Shown: positions 26,860 through 36,622 of the stretch, one piece after another | Position numbering within the stretch: the stretch's first letter is position 1 | Layout of the letters: each line of letters starts with the position of its first letter | Source of the DNA: Catenovulum agarivorans DS-2 | GTDB taxonomy: Bacteria; Pseudomonadota; Gammaproteobacteria; Enterobacterales; Alteromonadaceae | Length of the DNA stretch: 64,000 bases | Reading direction: 5' to 3' | Assembly (NCBI RefSeq): GCF_000568405.1 | Contig: NZ_ARZY01000015.1 | Location: 33,599-97,598, forward strand | Position numbers and translations under genes: made by a program | Notes under the pieces: generated by a model | Database searches by the model: none | Seen by the model: only the letters and a program-made list of their open reading frames with translations | What the model was told of the DNA's origin: nothing

Positions 26860-27502
26860 GCGTCGGGACTTTGATCGAATAACGGGTGTTAGAGATCCTT
26901 CATTAATCGTAATTGCAATGGAAGGCGCTGAAACAGAGCCTCAGTATTTTAACGCAGTCAGTAAAATAGCTGATGAGAGCAAATCACGTCTTAAATTAAA
27001 AATTTTACCTAAGCGGGAAAATGCTGTCAGCGCTGCTAAATATGTTTTAGAGCAAATGAATGATTATAAAAAAGAGTTTGGTATTAAAAAAACGGATGAA
27101 CTCTGTTTGGTAATTGACAGGGATGCACAGTCTTTAAAAGAGGCGAATCTTGCAGATGTTGCCCGCTTATGTGCAGATAAACAGTATTTGTTAGCGCTGA
27201 GTAACCCGTGTTTTGAATTATGGCTATTATTACATCATTTAGATGTGTCGGCAGAATCTGGAGCAGAAAAACAAAGCTTATTAGCAAACAAAAAGCAATT
27301 TGCCAAAAATAAACTCAGGCAGGTTATGGGAGGCTATAATCCTGCTAATTTAAACTTGGATGACTTTTGGCCTCAAACCAGAGTTGCGATAGAAAGAGCT
27401 AAAGCACTAGATAATTCTCCTAAAGACAGATGGCCAAATGATTTAGGCTCGCGTGTTTATTTAATAATGGATAAAGTGCTTAATATGCTTGAGAGTGACT
27501 GA
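26849..27502 (+). CDS. rloB: RloB/AbiLii-like protein (Toprim-type)
   Basis: The frame is open from 26786, but translation most likely starts at GTG 26849, which follows an AAGGGAG Shine-Dalgarno inside the end of the ATPase gene (217 aa, MPRERRDFDR). Family features visible are IVIAMEGAETEPQYF near the N-terminus (conserved Glu), LVIDRDAQS (acidic D-x-D) and LSNPCFELWLLLH, the hallmark RloB-like segment. These acidic residues fit a Toprim-like nuclease fold. It is the likely effector of the two-gene defence pair. Confidence 0.85.
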   Translation: MPRERRDFDRITGVRDPSLIVIAMEGAETEPQYFNAVSKIADESKSRLKLKILPKRENAVSAAKYVLEQMNDYKKEFGIKKTDELCLVIDRDAQSLKEANLADVARLCADKQYLLALSNPCFELWLLLHHLDVSAESGAEKQSLLANKKQFAKNKLRQVMGGYNPANLNLDDFWPQTRVAIERAKALDNSPKDRWPNDLGSRVYLIMDKVLNMLESD

Positions 27503-27543
27503 TACACTAAAACAGCATAAATTTATAATAATCAGGATGTTGA

Positions 27544-30500
27544 ATGAAGTTTACTGAGTAACAGCTTGAAAAAGCAGTGATTAGGCTTTTGCAAGAACAA
27601 GGCTTTAGTTATGTGCGGGGCGATGAGCTTAGCCGAAACAACGGTGATGTGTTAATTAAAGATGATTTGCGCAATTATCTGTTACACAAATATGCTTCGT
27701 TCAATATTACTGATAATGAAATTGAAAGCATTGTTCGCAAGCTTGAAGTATTACCCGCGAGTGATTTATACCAAAGCAATAAACAGTTATGTAGCTGGCT
27801 AGCCGATGGTTTTGTGTTAAAACGTGAAGACCGCAATCTCAAAGATATTCATGTCAGTCTGATAGACTATTACAACTTATCCAGCGCGCTTGAGCAGTTA
27901 TTTAAGCCAATACAAGACTTTACCCAAGCAAAAGTTGCAACTAGCAGTCCGCACGCTTTTGATACCAATATTTATAAAATTGTAAATCAGCTCAATATCG
28001 AAGGCGCGGATGGTGAAACCCGCATTCCTGATTTAATTTTGTATATTAACGGCTTACCGCTGGTGGTGTTTGAATTTAAAAGTGCTATTCGTGAAGAGCA
28101 AGCGACTATATTCAACGCCTTTGAGCAGCTAACTGTGCGTTACAGGCGTGCGATTCCCCAGCTTTTTGTCTACAACGCTTTTTGCGTGATAAGTGATGGC
28201 GTAAACAATAAAATGGGCAGTTTATTCTCCCCTTATGAATTCTTCTATGCCTGGCGTAAAATCACTGGCAATGAATCGGTCGAAAAAGACGGGATCAATG
28301 CTTTGCATACCATGCTGCAAGGTTTGTTCGATAAAAACAGATTGCGCGATGTGGTTCGAAACTTTGTATTTTTTCCGGATACTAGCAAAAAAGAAATCAA
28401 AATAGTTTGCCGTTACCCGCAGTATTACGCCGCACGTAAGTTATTCGCCAATATTAAGTTACACCGCAAACCTGAAGGCGACGGTAAAGGTGGTACCTAT
28501 TTTGGCGCTACTGGCTGTGGTAAAAGCTACACTATGCAGTTTTTAACCCGGCTATTGATGAAAAGCGTTGAGTTTGGTAGCCCAACGATAGTACTGATTA
28601 CTGACAGAACTGATTTGGACGATCAGCTTTCGCAACAGTTTAGCAATGCCAAACTTTATATAGGTGATCAGATAATTGAAACGGTTGAAAGCCGGGATGA
28701 TTTAAGAGCTAAACTTAAAGGCCGTAACAGCGGTGGTATATTTTTAACCACTATTCATAAGTTTACTGAAGACACTAAGTTGCTATCTGAGCGCAGCAAT
28801 ATTATTTGTATTTCAGATGAAGCACATCGCAGCCAAGTTAACCTAGATCAAAAAGTTAAAGTTGATTTCAAAAAAGGGACTGTGACGAAAAGTTACGGCT
28901 TTGCCAAACACTTACATGAATCTTTGCCGAACGCGACCTATGTAGGCTTTACCGGCACACCAATTGACGCAACTTATCAGGTTTTTGGTGAAATGGTTGA
29001 TAGCTACACAATGACTGAATCAGTTAAAGATGAAATAACTGTTCGCATTGTGTATGAGGGGCGTGCGGCCAAAGTTATTTTAGACAATGCCATGCTGGCC
29101 AAAATTGAAGAATATTATAAAGAGTGTGCCGAGCAAGGTAGTAACGAGCATCAAATCGAAGAAAGTAAAAAAGCCTCGGCTAATATGAGTGCTATTTTAG
29201 GTAATGAAGACAGAATTAAGTTATTAGCGCTCGATTTTGTTCAGCATTATGAAAACCGGGTGAGTGAAGGGGCAAGCGTTAAAGGCAAAGCCATGTTTGT
29301 ATCGAGCAGCCGTGAGATTGCCTATGATTTTTACAATGCTGTGAAAAATATTCGCCCCGATTGGTTTACGGTTAAACAAGCCGAAAACATTAACCAGTTT
29401 AAGCCTCAAGACAGAGATAAAGCGATCAAAGCGGGCACATTAGCCAAACCGATAGAGCAAGTAAAACTGGTGATGACGCGTGGGCAGAATGACTGCAAAG
29501 CGTTATGGGATTTACTCGGCGATAAAGCTTATCGAAAAGATTTGGACACCCAGTTTAAGAATCCGGCGTCTAATTTCAAAATTGCCATAGTGGTGGATAT
29601 GTGGCTGACCGGTTTTGATGTACCTTTTTTAGACACCATTTATATCGACAAGCCAATTCAGCAGCATAACCTGATTCAAACTATCTCACGGGTAAACCGC
29701 AAGTTTGAAGGTAAAAACAAAGGCTTGGTGGTTGATTATATCGGCATAAAAGATCAAATGAACAAGGCTTTAGCGCAATATTCTAAAGGTGATTCCATAA
29801 ACTTTGAGGATATTGAGCAATCTTTGATTGTGGTTAAAGATTATCTGGATTTACTTAATCAAATGTTTAGTCCATTTGATGCTTCAGCTTATTATTCTGG
29901 CGACCCAGTCGCTCAGCTGAATTGCCTAAATTGGGCGGGTGATTTTGTATTGCAGAATAAAAAGTTTGAACGCCGCTTTATGGAGTTGGTCAAGCGTTTA
30001 AAAGCTGCTTACGATGTGTGTTGTGGCAGCGAAGCATTAACCCAAACGCAAAAAGATACGATTCATTTTTATTTGGCTGTGCGCTCGATTGTTTACAAGC
30101 TAACAAAAGGTGATGCACCGGATACTGCACAAATGAATGCCAAGGTGCGTGAAATGATTGCGGATGCTTTACAAGCTGACGGTATTGAAGAAATTATGCA
30201 GTTGGGTGAACGCGAAGAAGGCATAGATATTTTTGACGATGACTATTTAGCTAAACTAGAAAAAGTAAAACTGCCCAATACGAAAGCCGAGTTACTGCAA
30301 AAACTGTTAGCCAAAGCCATTGGTGATTTTAAGAAGGTAAACAGAGCTAAAGCCATTAACTTTACCAAACGATTTACTGCTTTGGTTGACTTGTATAACC
30401 AGCGCAAGGAAGACGAGATATTTGAAAGCAATGTACATGAGGATTTTTCATCTGAAGTATTTAAATTGATTGATGAGCTAAAAGCTGAAATGTCATCATT

Positions 30501-30804
30501 TGCGGATATGGGCATTAATTTCGAAGAAAAAGCCTTTTACGACATTTTAAAAACCTTAGCTGAAAAATACCAATTTGAATATCCAGAAGATAGTTTGCTG
30601 ACATTAGCTAAAGAAGTTAAAACCGTGGTTGATGACAAGGCAAAATATACTGACTGGTCTGATCGAATCGACATTAAAGCTGAATTGAGGGCTGATTTAA
30701 TTGTACTGCTTGCCAAACATGGTTATCCGCCAATTGATCGCAATGAGGTTTACAAAGAGATTTTTGAGCAGGCAGAAAATTTTAAGAAGCATAGAGCGAG
30801 TTAG
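27544..30804 (+). pseudogene. hsdR: Orphan type I restriction subunit HsdR with a stop at codon 6
   Basis: The natural start appears to be ATG 27544 (AGGA six bases upstream), giving MKFTE then TAA (27559-27561) then QLEKAVIRLLQEQGFSYVRG, where relatives have MKFTEAQLE..; CAA or CAG to TAA is the simplest change. The remaining frame, from GTG 27577, is intact for 1075 codons: a PD-(D/E)xK nuclease domain (PDLILYINGLPLVVFEFKSA), a Walker A GATGCGKSYT, a DEAH-type box CISDEAHRSQ, VGFTGTPID, and helicase motif VI-like IQTISRVNRKFEGKNKG. It would be the ATP-dependent translocase/endonuclease of a type I system, but no hsdM or hsdS is nearby. Re-initiation at 27577 (no clear Shine-Dalgarno) could still give nearly full-length protein, so 'pseudogene' is tentative. 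Confidence 0.8.
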
Positions 30805-30849
30805 TTGGCACAATTTTTAAATTAGATAACAACTTATACCATTTATATT

Positions 30850-31276
30850 TTGAGGGTACAGAATGGCTGTGCAACGCTGAATTTTGGCACTTCCCCCCTT
30901 GACGAAGATGTTAATAGTTCATGCCAAATGGTTATTGTGGCAGCGGAGTTAGACGAAAGTACAGAGCGCATCATTAATTATTTAAATGATAAAGCCAGCG
31001 TTGCTGTTAATGCGGTGTTTTTCTCTGTGTTTCAAGATGGCTCAAACCAATATTAAAGTCGCTCTTGGATGATTGACCATTGAAACGGAAGAATATGCAG
31101 TTAATGCAGCCAAGCTCGGAGAATGGAACCATGAGTTTTACGCTAGCTCTGGAGCAGGCGGTAAAAAGTGGAGTGACGCTGTAAAATATGGATTTATTTC
31201 AGCTGGTGGTGGTAAGTTGCAAGTAAACTCTCGAGCTGAAGCTACAGTTAAAGCGGTTAATTTAAAGATTGATTGA
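30850..31276 (+). pseudogene. Broken nuclease-like gene (stop plus frameshift)
   Basis: Two adjacent frames join into one degraded protein. The first (to TAA 31054-31056) includes IVAAELDESTERIINYLND..VNAVFFSVFQDG; after the stop the frame continues SRSWMID and then shifts by +1 into TIETEEYAVN..GGKKWSDAVKYGFISAGGGK. The 'ERI..YL....N.VFF..F.DG' and 'W.DA.KYGFISAGGG' segments recall a family often found beside restriction genes and annotated as nuclease-like. The N- and C-terminal parts are missing. It lies just after the orphan hsdR. Confidence 0.55.
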
Positions 31277-31361
31277 CCCAAAGTAACCCCTTGTTTATGG
31301 GGGATACTTTAAACTAAAGCTACATTAATATTGTTGTGACATAGGAAAAATAGGATTTGTC

Positions 31362-34300
31362 ATGACAATTTTACCCTTTTATCGGCTTATACCCGCTATA
31401 GGACTTGGTGTTCTAATATCAGCTTGTTCATCAGATAAACGCGTTGACATTGAATCACCTGAACCGGATCCAACCATAACAGTCTCTTTAAATGGCACTG
31501 CGGCCGTAGGGCAAGCAATCGTAAACGCTACTATAACCGCAACTTGTCAAAACGGATCGGGTTTTACAGTTTCGCCCGTAGTTACCGATGACAAGGGAAA
31601 ATGGAGTGGTGAAGTCGATAGCCAACAACTACCTTGTTTACTTGAGTTGGCTGGAGGTGAGCCCGATATACAATTGTCGAGTATGGCATTTTCAGCTGGC
31701 ACAGTGAATATTACACCACTGACGCATTTATCTCTGATTAAGGCTAGTGCAGATGCCAATCTAGCGTGGAAAGATAATGTTGCTATGTGGCCCAATAAAA
31801 ATCAAATTGAAGCGGCAGCTTCAAGTGTATTGGATGTATTCGAATCTAAAAATTATATTGATGAAGAACTCGTGGGTAGTCCTTTCTCAACCGAGTTCGA
31901 AGCAGATGGAACCGGCTGGGATAGACTACTTGATAATATCCTCACCCTTGTATCGGATTCAACTAATCAAATAGATGATTATCAATCCTTAGGGCAAATT
32001 TTGATAAATGATGATCTGGAACGTTTACCTGTTTACACCAGTACAACGCCCACAGAGCCAACAGAACCGACGCCTAATGAGGAATTACTCAATCAACTTA
32101 ACGGAATTGCGTTTACGCTTGATGGGCATACTTGGATTATAAATCAGCCTTTTATCCCCTCGTCTAATTATCAAAGTACTAATCGGCATATTCGTGCCAA
32201 CAACTTTATCGGTGATGTTATTTTAGACGAGAGCTCATTTAAGGGAGATGAATTGGCTTGGGCGCAAGTTACGTTAGCTCATGGCTTATGGGGAAAACAA
32301 AATTGTAGTGCGGACACTGGACTTACTTTATTAACCGTTAATAACGACGGTGAAGTTCCTGTGCAAAAAATTTGGAGTGCGACCGAGTGTGAATTGCAGG
32401 TTGATTACCATATTGGCAATGGCGCAAGTGAGGGGCGTATTGTCAGCGCTAAGCTGGTTAATGACAAAGATCAGACAGAAGCAGTATTGACTGACGGGCA
32501 GTTTCGTATTTTTGTGCATCCAGGAAAAACAGGAGAAGTACCTACTTCTTTGGCTGACGACGTTTGGATGTCTGTTGCAATAGATAAAGGGACTGCGGAA
32601 CTGAAGTCGGGATACTTTTTAATGTCTGATAAATATTCAACTAAGTTAACGGAAGATGGTTCTCATCCTGATCACCAAATTAGTATCTCCCTAGATAGTA
32701 GTTCTGCTTTAGAAAGTCGTGAGCCTGGAAGTTATACCTGTGGTGTTGACCCTATCAGTTCTGTCAATATGACGCTCAAAATGGGGTTTAATAATGCATA
32801 CGTTTTTAGCACGAAAAATGGCGGAGACTCTGAAGGGAAATGCAGCTTTAACATAGATAGTAGCTCTGGGCGAAAATTTGAAGGCAGCTACACTGCAACC
32901 CTAATTGCGCAAGCAGCTAACAATGATATCGATATGGATGCTACAGAAAGAACAATTACGATAAGTGGTCGAATCCGGAACTTTATTACACAAGCGTTTG
33001 TTGCAAACAATAATGGAAACGAAGGTGATTTAGCTACTGATGTCGCAGGCCTTAGCATGAAAATAGAAGAGGGGAACACTCACTTTATACAAGGGCAAAG
33101 CTTTTTATTGGTAGATGATCTAAGTGAAACCAGTGGTCATATCGTTCACTACGAGTGGAAAAAAACGGATGAACATATCGCGCCATTACGTATGACTTTC
33201 TCTGGTTTGCCACTCAGTGTTGGTAGTTATGTTTGTAATGAAATAGTGGGTGATCAGCAGCTTAGTATGAGTCTTGGAACCAATGTTAATATTCCCTACA
33301 GCACGTCATTCACTCAAGGTGGGGTGCAGCAATTAAACGATGGAGCTTCTTGTTCTGTTGATGTTACGAATATTGGTACGGGTAGTATAGAAGGAACTTA
33401 TACCGCTACATTAGTCGCGCGTAATGTTGCTCCAATGCTACCTGAGCAGGATGCTACTATTTCTATTTCAGGTAAATTCCGCCACTTCTATACGGAAGAT
33501 CAAGAGCCAACAGAACCTGATCCTATAGATCCTGCACCGACAGACCCAAGCGACCCAACACCTAAAGATCCTGAACCTGGCTCTTTGCAAGAGCCTATAG
33601 GTAAAGCCGTTTTTGGGGATAATGCCAGCCCAACTAGTGAGGAATTTATCGCATTAGTGTCAAACACTTGGCCTGTTGCAATTTATCAGGTGCCGGATTC
33701 TAACCCCGAATGGTACGGGAAAGGCTCACTAACTATCAGTGGTACTAGCAATTCTTGGAATATGGAATTAAGAGGGGCGGACAACAGCGTTATTTCAAGC
33801 CTTAATTCTAGTAATGCTTTTACCAATGCATTAACTCCTTTTTACAAACAAGATCTTGGTGTTTTAGTCGTTTATCAACCTGGGCAGATTTTTATTAACA
33901 AAGGCACGGACATTACACAGTACATGACGAGCTTTTTCTACCAGAATTCCGGATTGATTGAGGGCAGTGCGGGTGGCAATGCGGAAGTTAAATTCCGTAA
34001 TAGTGTTGAAGCCTACGGTACTGGAGTTCCTGATATTTTTAATACTTTAGCGGGTACTTGGACTGCCAATGTTAATGTGTATTGTGACGGCCCATTTGGC
34101 GCACCGACAGCCGTGACGAATACAGCCACAATTACCAATGGTGGGGTAATTACGTTAGATGGAAAAACGCAGTTATGCGGCAATACGCTTCCTCAAACAT
34201 TTGCGTGGGAAGGACTCAATGACTTTTTAATAATCGACCCAGAAGAAAACGATGGTTCTTACATAATGCAGATTGATGCGCAGAATTTAACCAAAGTTGG

Positions 34301-34409
34301 AAATGGAAAAATACAAATACGCTTTAACCCTGATATGACAGTGAAAAGCATTAGTGGCTTTTTGCCCGAGTTATTTGAGTTAAAAGGTGCGGTTAAGCAG
34401 TCGATTTAG
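31362..34409 (+). CDS. Large lipoprotein with internal repeats, unknown function
   Basis: The 1015-aa product has a lipobox at LISAC (~residue 22) and an AGGA Shine-Dalgarno. Residues ~40-130 look like a carboxypeptidase-regulatory/CNA-B-like beta domain (VSLNGTAAVGQAIVNATITATC). A TEPTEPTP linker leads to at least two related ~130-aa beta units, each with SYxC..., a second Cys and EGTYTATL..(A).....TISISGKFR.F. A long Pro/Asp/Glu linker (EPDPIDPAPTDPSDPTPKDP) precedes a ~270-aa C-terminal domain. It is probably surface-exposed or periplasmic. I do not recognise the family. The gene is 33 bp upstream of a second lipoprotein gene and likely in operon with it. Confidence 0.85.
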   Translation: MTILPFYRLIPAIGLGVLISACSSDKRVDIESPEPDPTITVSLNGTAAVGQAIVNATITATCQNGSGFTVSPVVTDDKGKWSGEVDSQQLPCLLELAGGEPDIQLSSMAFSAGTVNITPLTHLSLIKASADANLAWKDNVAMWPNKNQIEAAASSVLDVFESKNYIDEELVGSPFSTEFEADGTGWDRLLDNILTLVSDSTNQIDDYQSLGQILINDDLERLPVYTSTTPTEPTEPTPNEELLNQLNGIAFTLDGHTWIINQPFIPSSNYQSTNRHIRANNFIGDVILDESSFKGDELAWAQVTLAHGLWGKQNCSADTGLTLLTVNNDGEVPVQKIWSATECELQVDYHIGNGASEGRIVSAKLVNDKDQTEAVLTDGQFRIFVHPGKTGEVPTSLADDVWMSVAIDKGTAELKSGYFLMSDKYSTKLTEDGSHPDHQISISLDSSSALESREPGSYTCGVDPISSVNMTLKMGFNNAYVFSTKNGGDSEGKCSFNIDSSSGRKFEGSYTATLIAQAANNDIDMDATERTITISGRIRNFITQAFVANNNGNEGDLATDVAGLSMKIEEGNTHFIQGQSFLLVDDLSETSGHIVHYEWKKTDEHIAPLRMTFSGLPLSVGSYVCNEIVGDQQLSMSLGTNVNIPYSTSFTQGGVQQLNDGASCSVDVTNIGTGSIEGTYTATLVARNVAPMLPEQDATISISGKFRHFYTEDQEPTEPDPIDPAPTDPSDPTPKDPEPGSLQEPIGKAVFGDNASPTSEEFIALVSNTWPVAIYQVPDSNPEWYGKGSLTISGTSNSWNMELRGADNSVISSLNSSNAFTNALTPFYKQDLGVLVVYQPGQIFINKGTDITQYMTSFFYQNSGLIEGSAGGNAEVKFRNSVEAYGTGVPDIFNTLAGTWTANVNVYCDGPFGAPTAVTNTATITNGGVITLDGKTQLCGNTLPQTFAWEGLNDFLIIDPEENDGSYIMQIDAQNLTKVGNGKIQIRFNPDMTVKSISGFLPELFELKGAVKQSI

Positions 34410-34442
34410 ATTTTAGCAGCAAATATTTTTGAGGAATTATTA

Positions 34443-35579
34443 ATGAACACTTTGTTATCTGCTCGGGTTATACCAAGCCTGTCAGTATTGGCTCTTGTTA
34501 TTGGTTGTTCGTCTACCAGTGAAAGTTTGCCTGACTACAACCCTGCTACAAACGCTGCGGCTCAGGCTGACAGCTTTATTTACGCTGAAAATGAAGAGTA
34601 TATGAAAGGCGTGAACAAAATAGGGGTTATGTCCTGTAATGTCATGTTCGGTATGACAAGCTCAGCTTCGGCCTCAACCAGCGGTGGGTTCAGAGCAGGA
34701 GCTACGCGTGCAACAGGTACGGTTAGTCGGTCGGATGTAAAAATTTCGGTTACATACACAGCAAGTGGGTTAGAAGAAACAGAATTGCAACGTTTAGCCG
34801 ATCAAGCATGTGAAAATGCTGAATTAGAATTGTCAAACGCAGGTTTTGAACTGGTTCCACATTCAAAAATTAAAACTAACAAATATTATCAGGAATTACA
34901 TGCAGGCGGACAAGCAAGTCCATTTGAGTTCAAAGGTAAAGGTGATACACGATATTTAGTATTAGGTCGGAATGGAGAAACCATTTCTGATCCTCGTTAT
35001 ATCAGTACTGCAAGTGGTTTCTCGCAAGTTTTTAAATCCATTGGTGGAGACTCTTCAGAACAAATTGAAGATTTTTTAATGAAAGATTTAGGTATGACAG
35101 GGGTTAATATTAACTTACTCATTGATTTTGCCAGTCTGCAATCTGATGGAGATAAATCTTTTGCTGGGTTAAGCAATAAAGATACAGCTAAAGTTGATGC
35201 TTCTATTCAATTAGCTGTTAGTGGTGATATTCGTTTTCAACCAATTACACAACAAAAATGCTGGAGTGAGTGGGGTAAAGAGAAATGTATGGTAAAGCCT
35301 AGCCACCAGCCCGTATTTGGTAGTAAACGAGATGTTGCCAGTTCCACCATTTTTTATGAAAGTATAGAAGATGCCACCACAACTGCTGACAAAGTAACCT
35401 CAGGTTTAACTAAAACATTAGGCTTTTTAAGTGCTTTAGGTGGAACATCTAGTAGCGTTGCGAGGGATATCACACGCTATCAGGTGAATATAATCCCTAC
35501 AGTGTACGAAACTGAAAGCAAAAAACTAACGAGTGGCCTTGTGGAGATGGCTGCCACTAAAGCGGTATCTAAAAAATAA
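34443..35579 (+). CDS. Lipoprotein of unknown function
   Basis: The 378-aa product has a signal sequence with lipobox VIGC (~residue 22), followed by a Ser/Thr-rich linker. A central segment (VNKIGVMSCNVMFG...SDVKISVTYTASGLEETELQRLADQACENAELELSNAGFELV) suggests a periplasmic alpha/beta domain of the kind in CsgG-like lipoproteins, where an 'N.AGF.VV' element follows a helix; this is only a resemblance. A short Cys pair (KCWSEWGKEKCM) occurs at ~residue 277. GAGGA precedes the ATG. It is co-oriented with the 1015-aa lipoprotein gene and ends at a strong hairpin, so the two form a likely operon. Confidence 0.8.
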   Translation: MNTLLSARVIPSLSVLALVIGCSSTSESLPDYNPATNAAAQADSFIYAENEEYMKGVNKIGVMSCNVMFGMTSSASASTSGGFRAGATRATGTVSRSDVKISVTYTASGLEETELQRLADQACENAELELSNAGFELVPHSKIKTNKYYQELHAGGQASPFEFKGKGDTRYLVLGRNGETISDPRYISTASGFSQVFKSIGGDSSEQIEDFLMKDLGMTGVNINLLIDFASLQSDGDKSFAGLSNKDTAKVDASIQLAVSGDIRFQPITQQKCWSEWGKEKCMVKPSHQPVFGSKRDVASSTIFYESIEDATTTADKVTSGLTKTLGFLSALGGTSSSVARDITRYQVNIIPTVYETESKKLTSGLVEMAATKAVSKK

Positions 35580-35599
35580 AATATTAGCTTAGTGCCTTG

Positions 35600-35636
35600 G
35601 ATTTAAGTCGGTTGATTTTGATCACCGACTTAAATC
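35600..35636 (+). terminator. Hairpin after the lipoprotein operon
   Basis: A perfect 13-bp stem (GATTTAAGTCGGT / ACCGACTTAAATC) with an 11-nt loop begins 21 bp after the stop codon. There is no T-run afterwards (TCGTCAG), so termination efficiency is uncertain. Confidence 0.55.
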
Positions 35637-36048
35637 TCGTCAGATAGTTTAAGTCTTGTCTATTTAGTCGATTTATACTTAACAACTACGGGAATCAGCT
35701 ATTCACCGAGCTAACGTAGGGAATAGTTTGCCATAACCCCCCATTCGACTGTTGCCATCTGCCCACTCCTGCATCATCTTAGTTTTCTTATGTTATTATT
35801 GGTGATTATCGTTCTCGTTTTTGGGTGAAACTTAAAGCAAGACTTGTCCAAGGATGTATTAAATAGTCCAGCTGAAGCTACTTTGAAAGTATAGCTTTTA
35901 GTATGGTTTTTGTGGGTTAATTTAGAAAAGTTTAGTATTTTCAACACTAACACCCCTGTGCATCATAGGTGTGTGTTGACTCAAACTTTGTTATGGATAA
36001 ATATCTGTACTAATTTGTAATTTTTACCTGATTTGAGATTTGCCGAGC
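35637..36048. other. Right edge of the accessory island; no intact gene
   Basis: No convincing gene is present. On the minus strand at about 35700-35790 a short frame reads ..TKMMQEWAD.., similar to the C-terminal 'MMQ.WADYLD' end of P4-type tyrosine integrases; it could be an integrase scar marking the right boundary of the island. The match is only a few residues and is weak evidence. Confidence 0.3.
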
Positions 36049-36558
36049 ATGTATTGGACTGAAATTCTTCAAGCCGCTGAAAACTGTGGCGCTATTTTAA
36101 CGCGGAAAGGGCTAACCATTGCAACCGCTGAATCATGTACTGGCGGCGGGATTGCTTACGCTTTAACCGAAATCGCCGGAAGTTCTGCCTATTTTACCCA
36201 AAGTTGGGTGACTTACAGTAATTTAGCTAAAGAAAATTGTTTGGGTGTGGCAGCTGATACGTTAGAAAAGTATGGTGCTGTGAGTGAGCAAGTGGTTGCG
36301 GAAATGGCTACCGGTGTGTTGCAAAACTCAGGTGCGGATATTGCGGTGACCACAAGTGGTATTGCAGGGCCGGGTGGGGCAACTGAAACTAAACCGGTTG
36401 GTTTAGTCCATTTTGCTTGGCAAATTAAAGGACAATATACGCTGTGTGAACATAAAGTATTTGCTGGTGATAGGGCGGCAGTTCGGCAACAGGCTATTTT
36501 ATATGCTTTGAGTAAAATTGTAGTTTTGTTGGAAAAAAATTTCCAACAAAAAACTTGA
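36049..36558 (+). CDS. pncC: Nicotinamide-nucleotide amidohydrolase PncC (CinA C-terminal type)
   Basis: The ~169-aa protein is the stand-alone CinA C-terminal domain: TIATAESCTGGGIAYALTEIAGSSAYF near the N-terminus, VAEMATGVLQNSGADIAVTTSGIAGPGGATETKPVGLVHFA in the middle. It deamidates NMN to nicotinate mononucleotide in NAD recycling. The frame reaches a TTG at 36040, but ATG 36049 gives the expected start (MYWTEILQAAE). It lies immediately upstream of recA, the conserved gammaproteobacterial order. A poly-A/T segment at its 3' end precedes the recA promoter. Confidence 0.93.
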   Translation: MYWTEILQAAENCGAILTRKGLTIATAESCTGGGIAYALTEIAGSSAYFTQSWVTYSNLAKENCLGVAADTLEKYGAVSEQVVAEMATGVLQNSGADIAVTTSGIAGPGGATETKPVGLVHFAWQIKGQYTLCEHKVFAGDRAAVRQQAILYALSKIVVLLEKNFQQKT

Positions 36559-36582
36559 TACTGTATGAGTAACCAGTATACT
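36555..36582 (+). promoter_or_regulatory. recA promoter with overlapping LexA (SOS) box
   Basis: TTGATA (36555-36560) and TATACT (36577-36582), 16 bp apart, form a good sigma-70 promoter. Within it, TACTGTATGAGTAACCAGTA (36559-36578) matches the LexA consensus TACTGT-N8-ACAGTA except for one base (CCAG for ACAG). It ends 40 bp before the recA start codon. Confidence 0.85.
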
Positions 36583-36622
36583 TTAACCCAACTTAACGAA
36601 TACCTAGTCGGAGATTTCTTAA

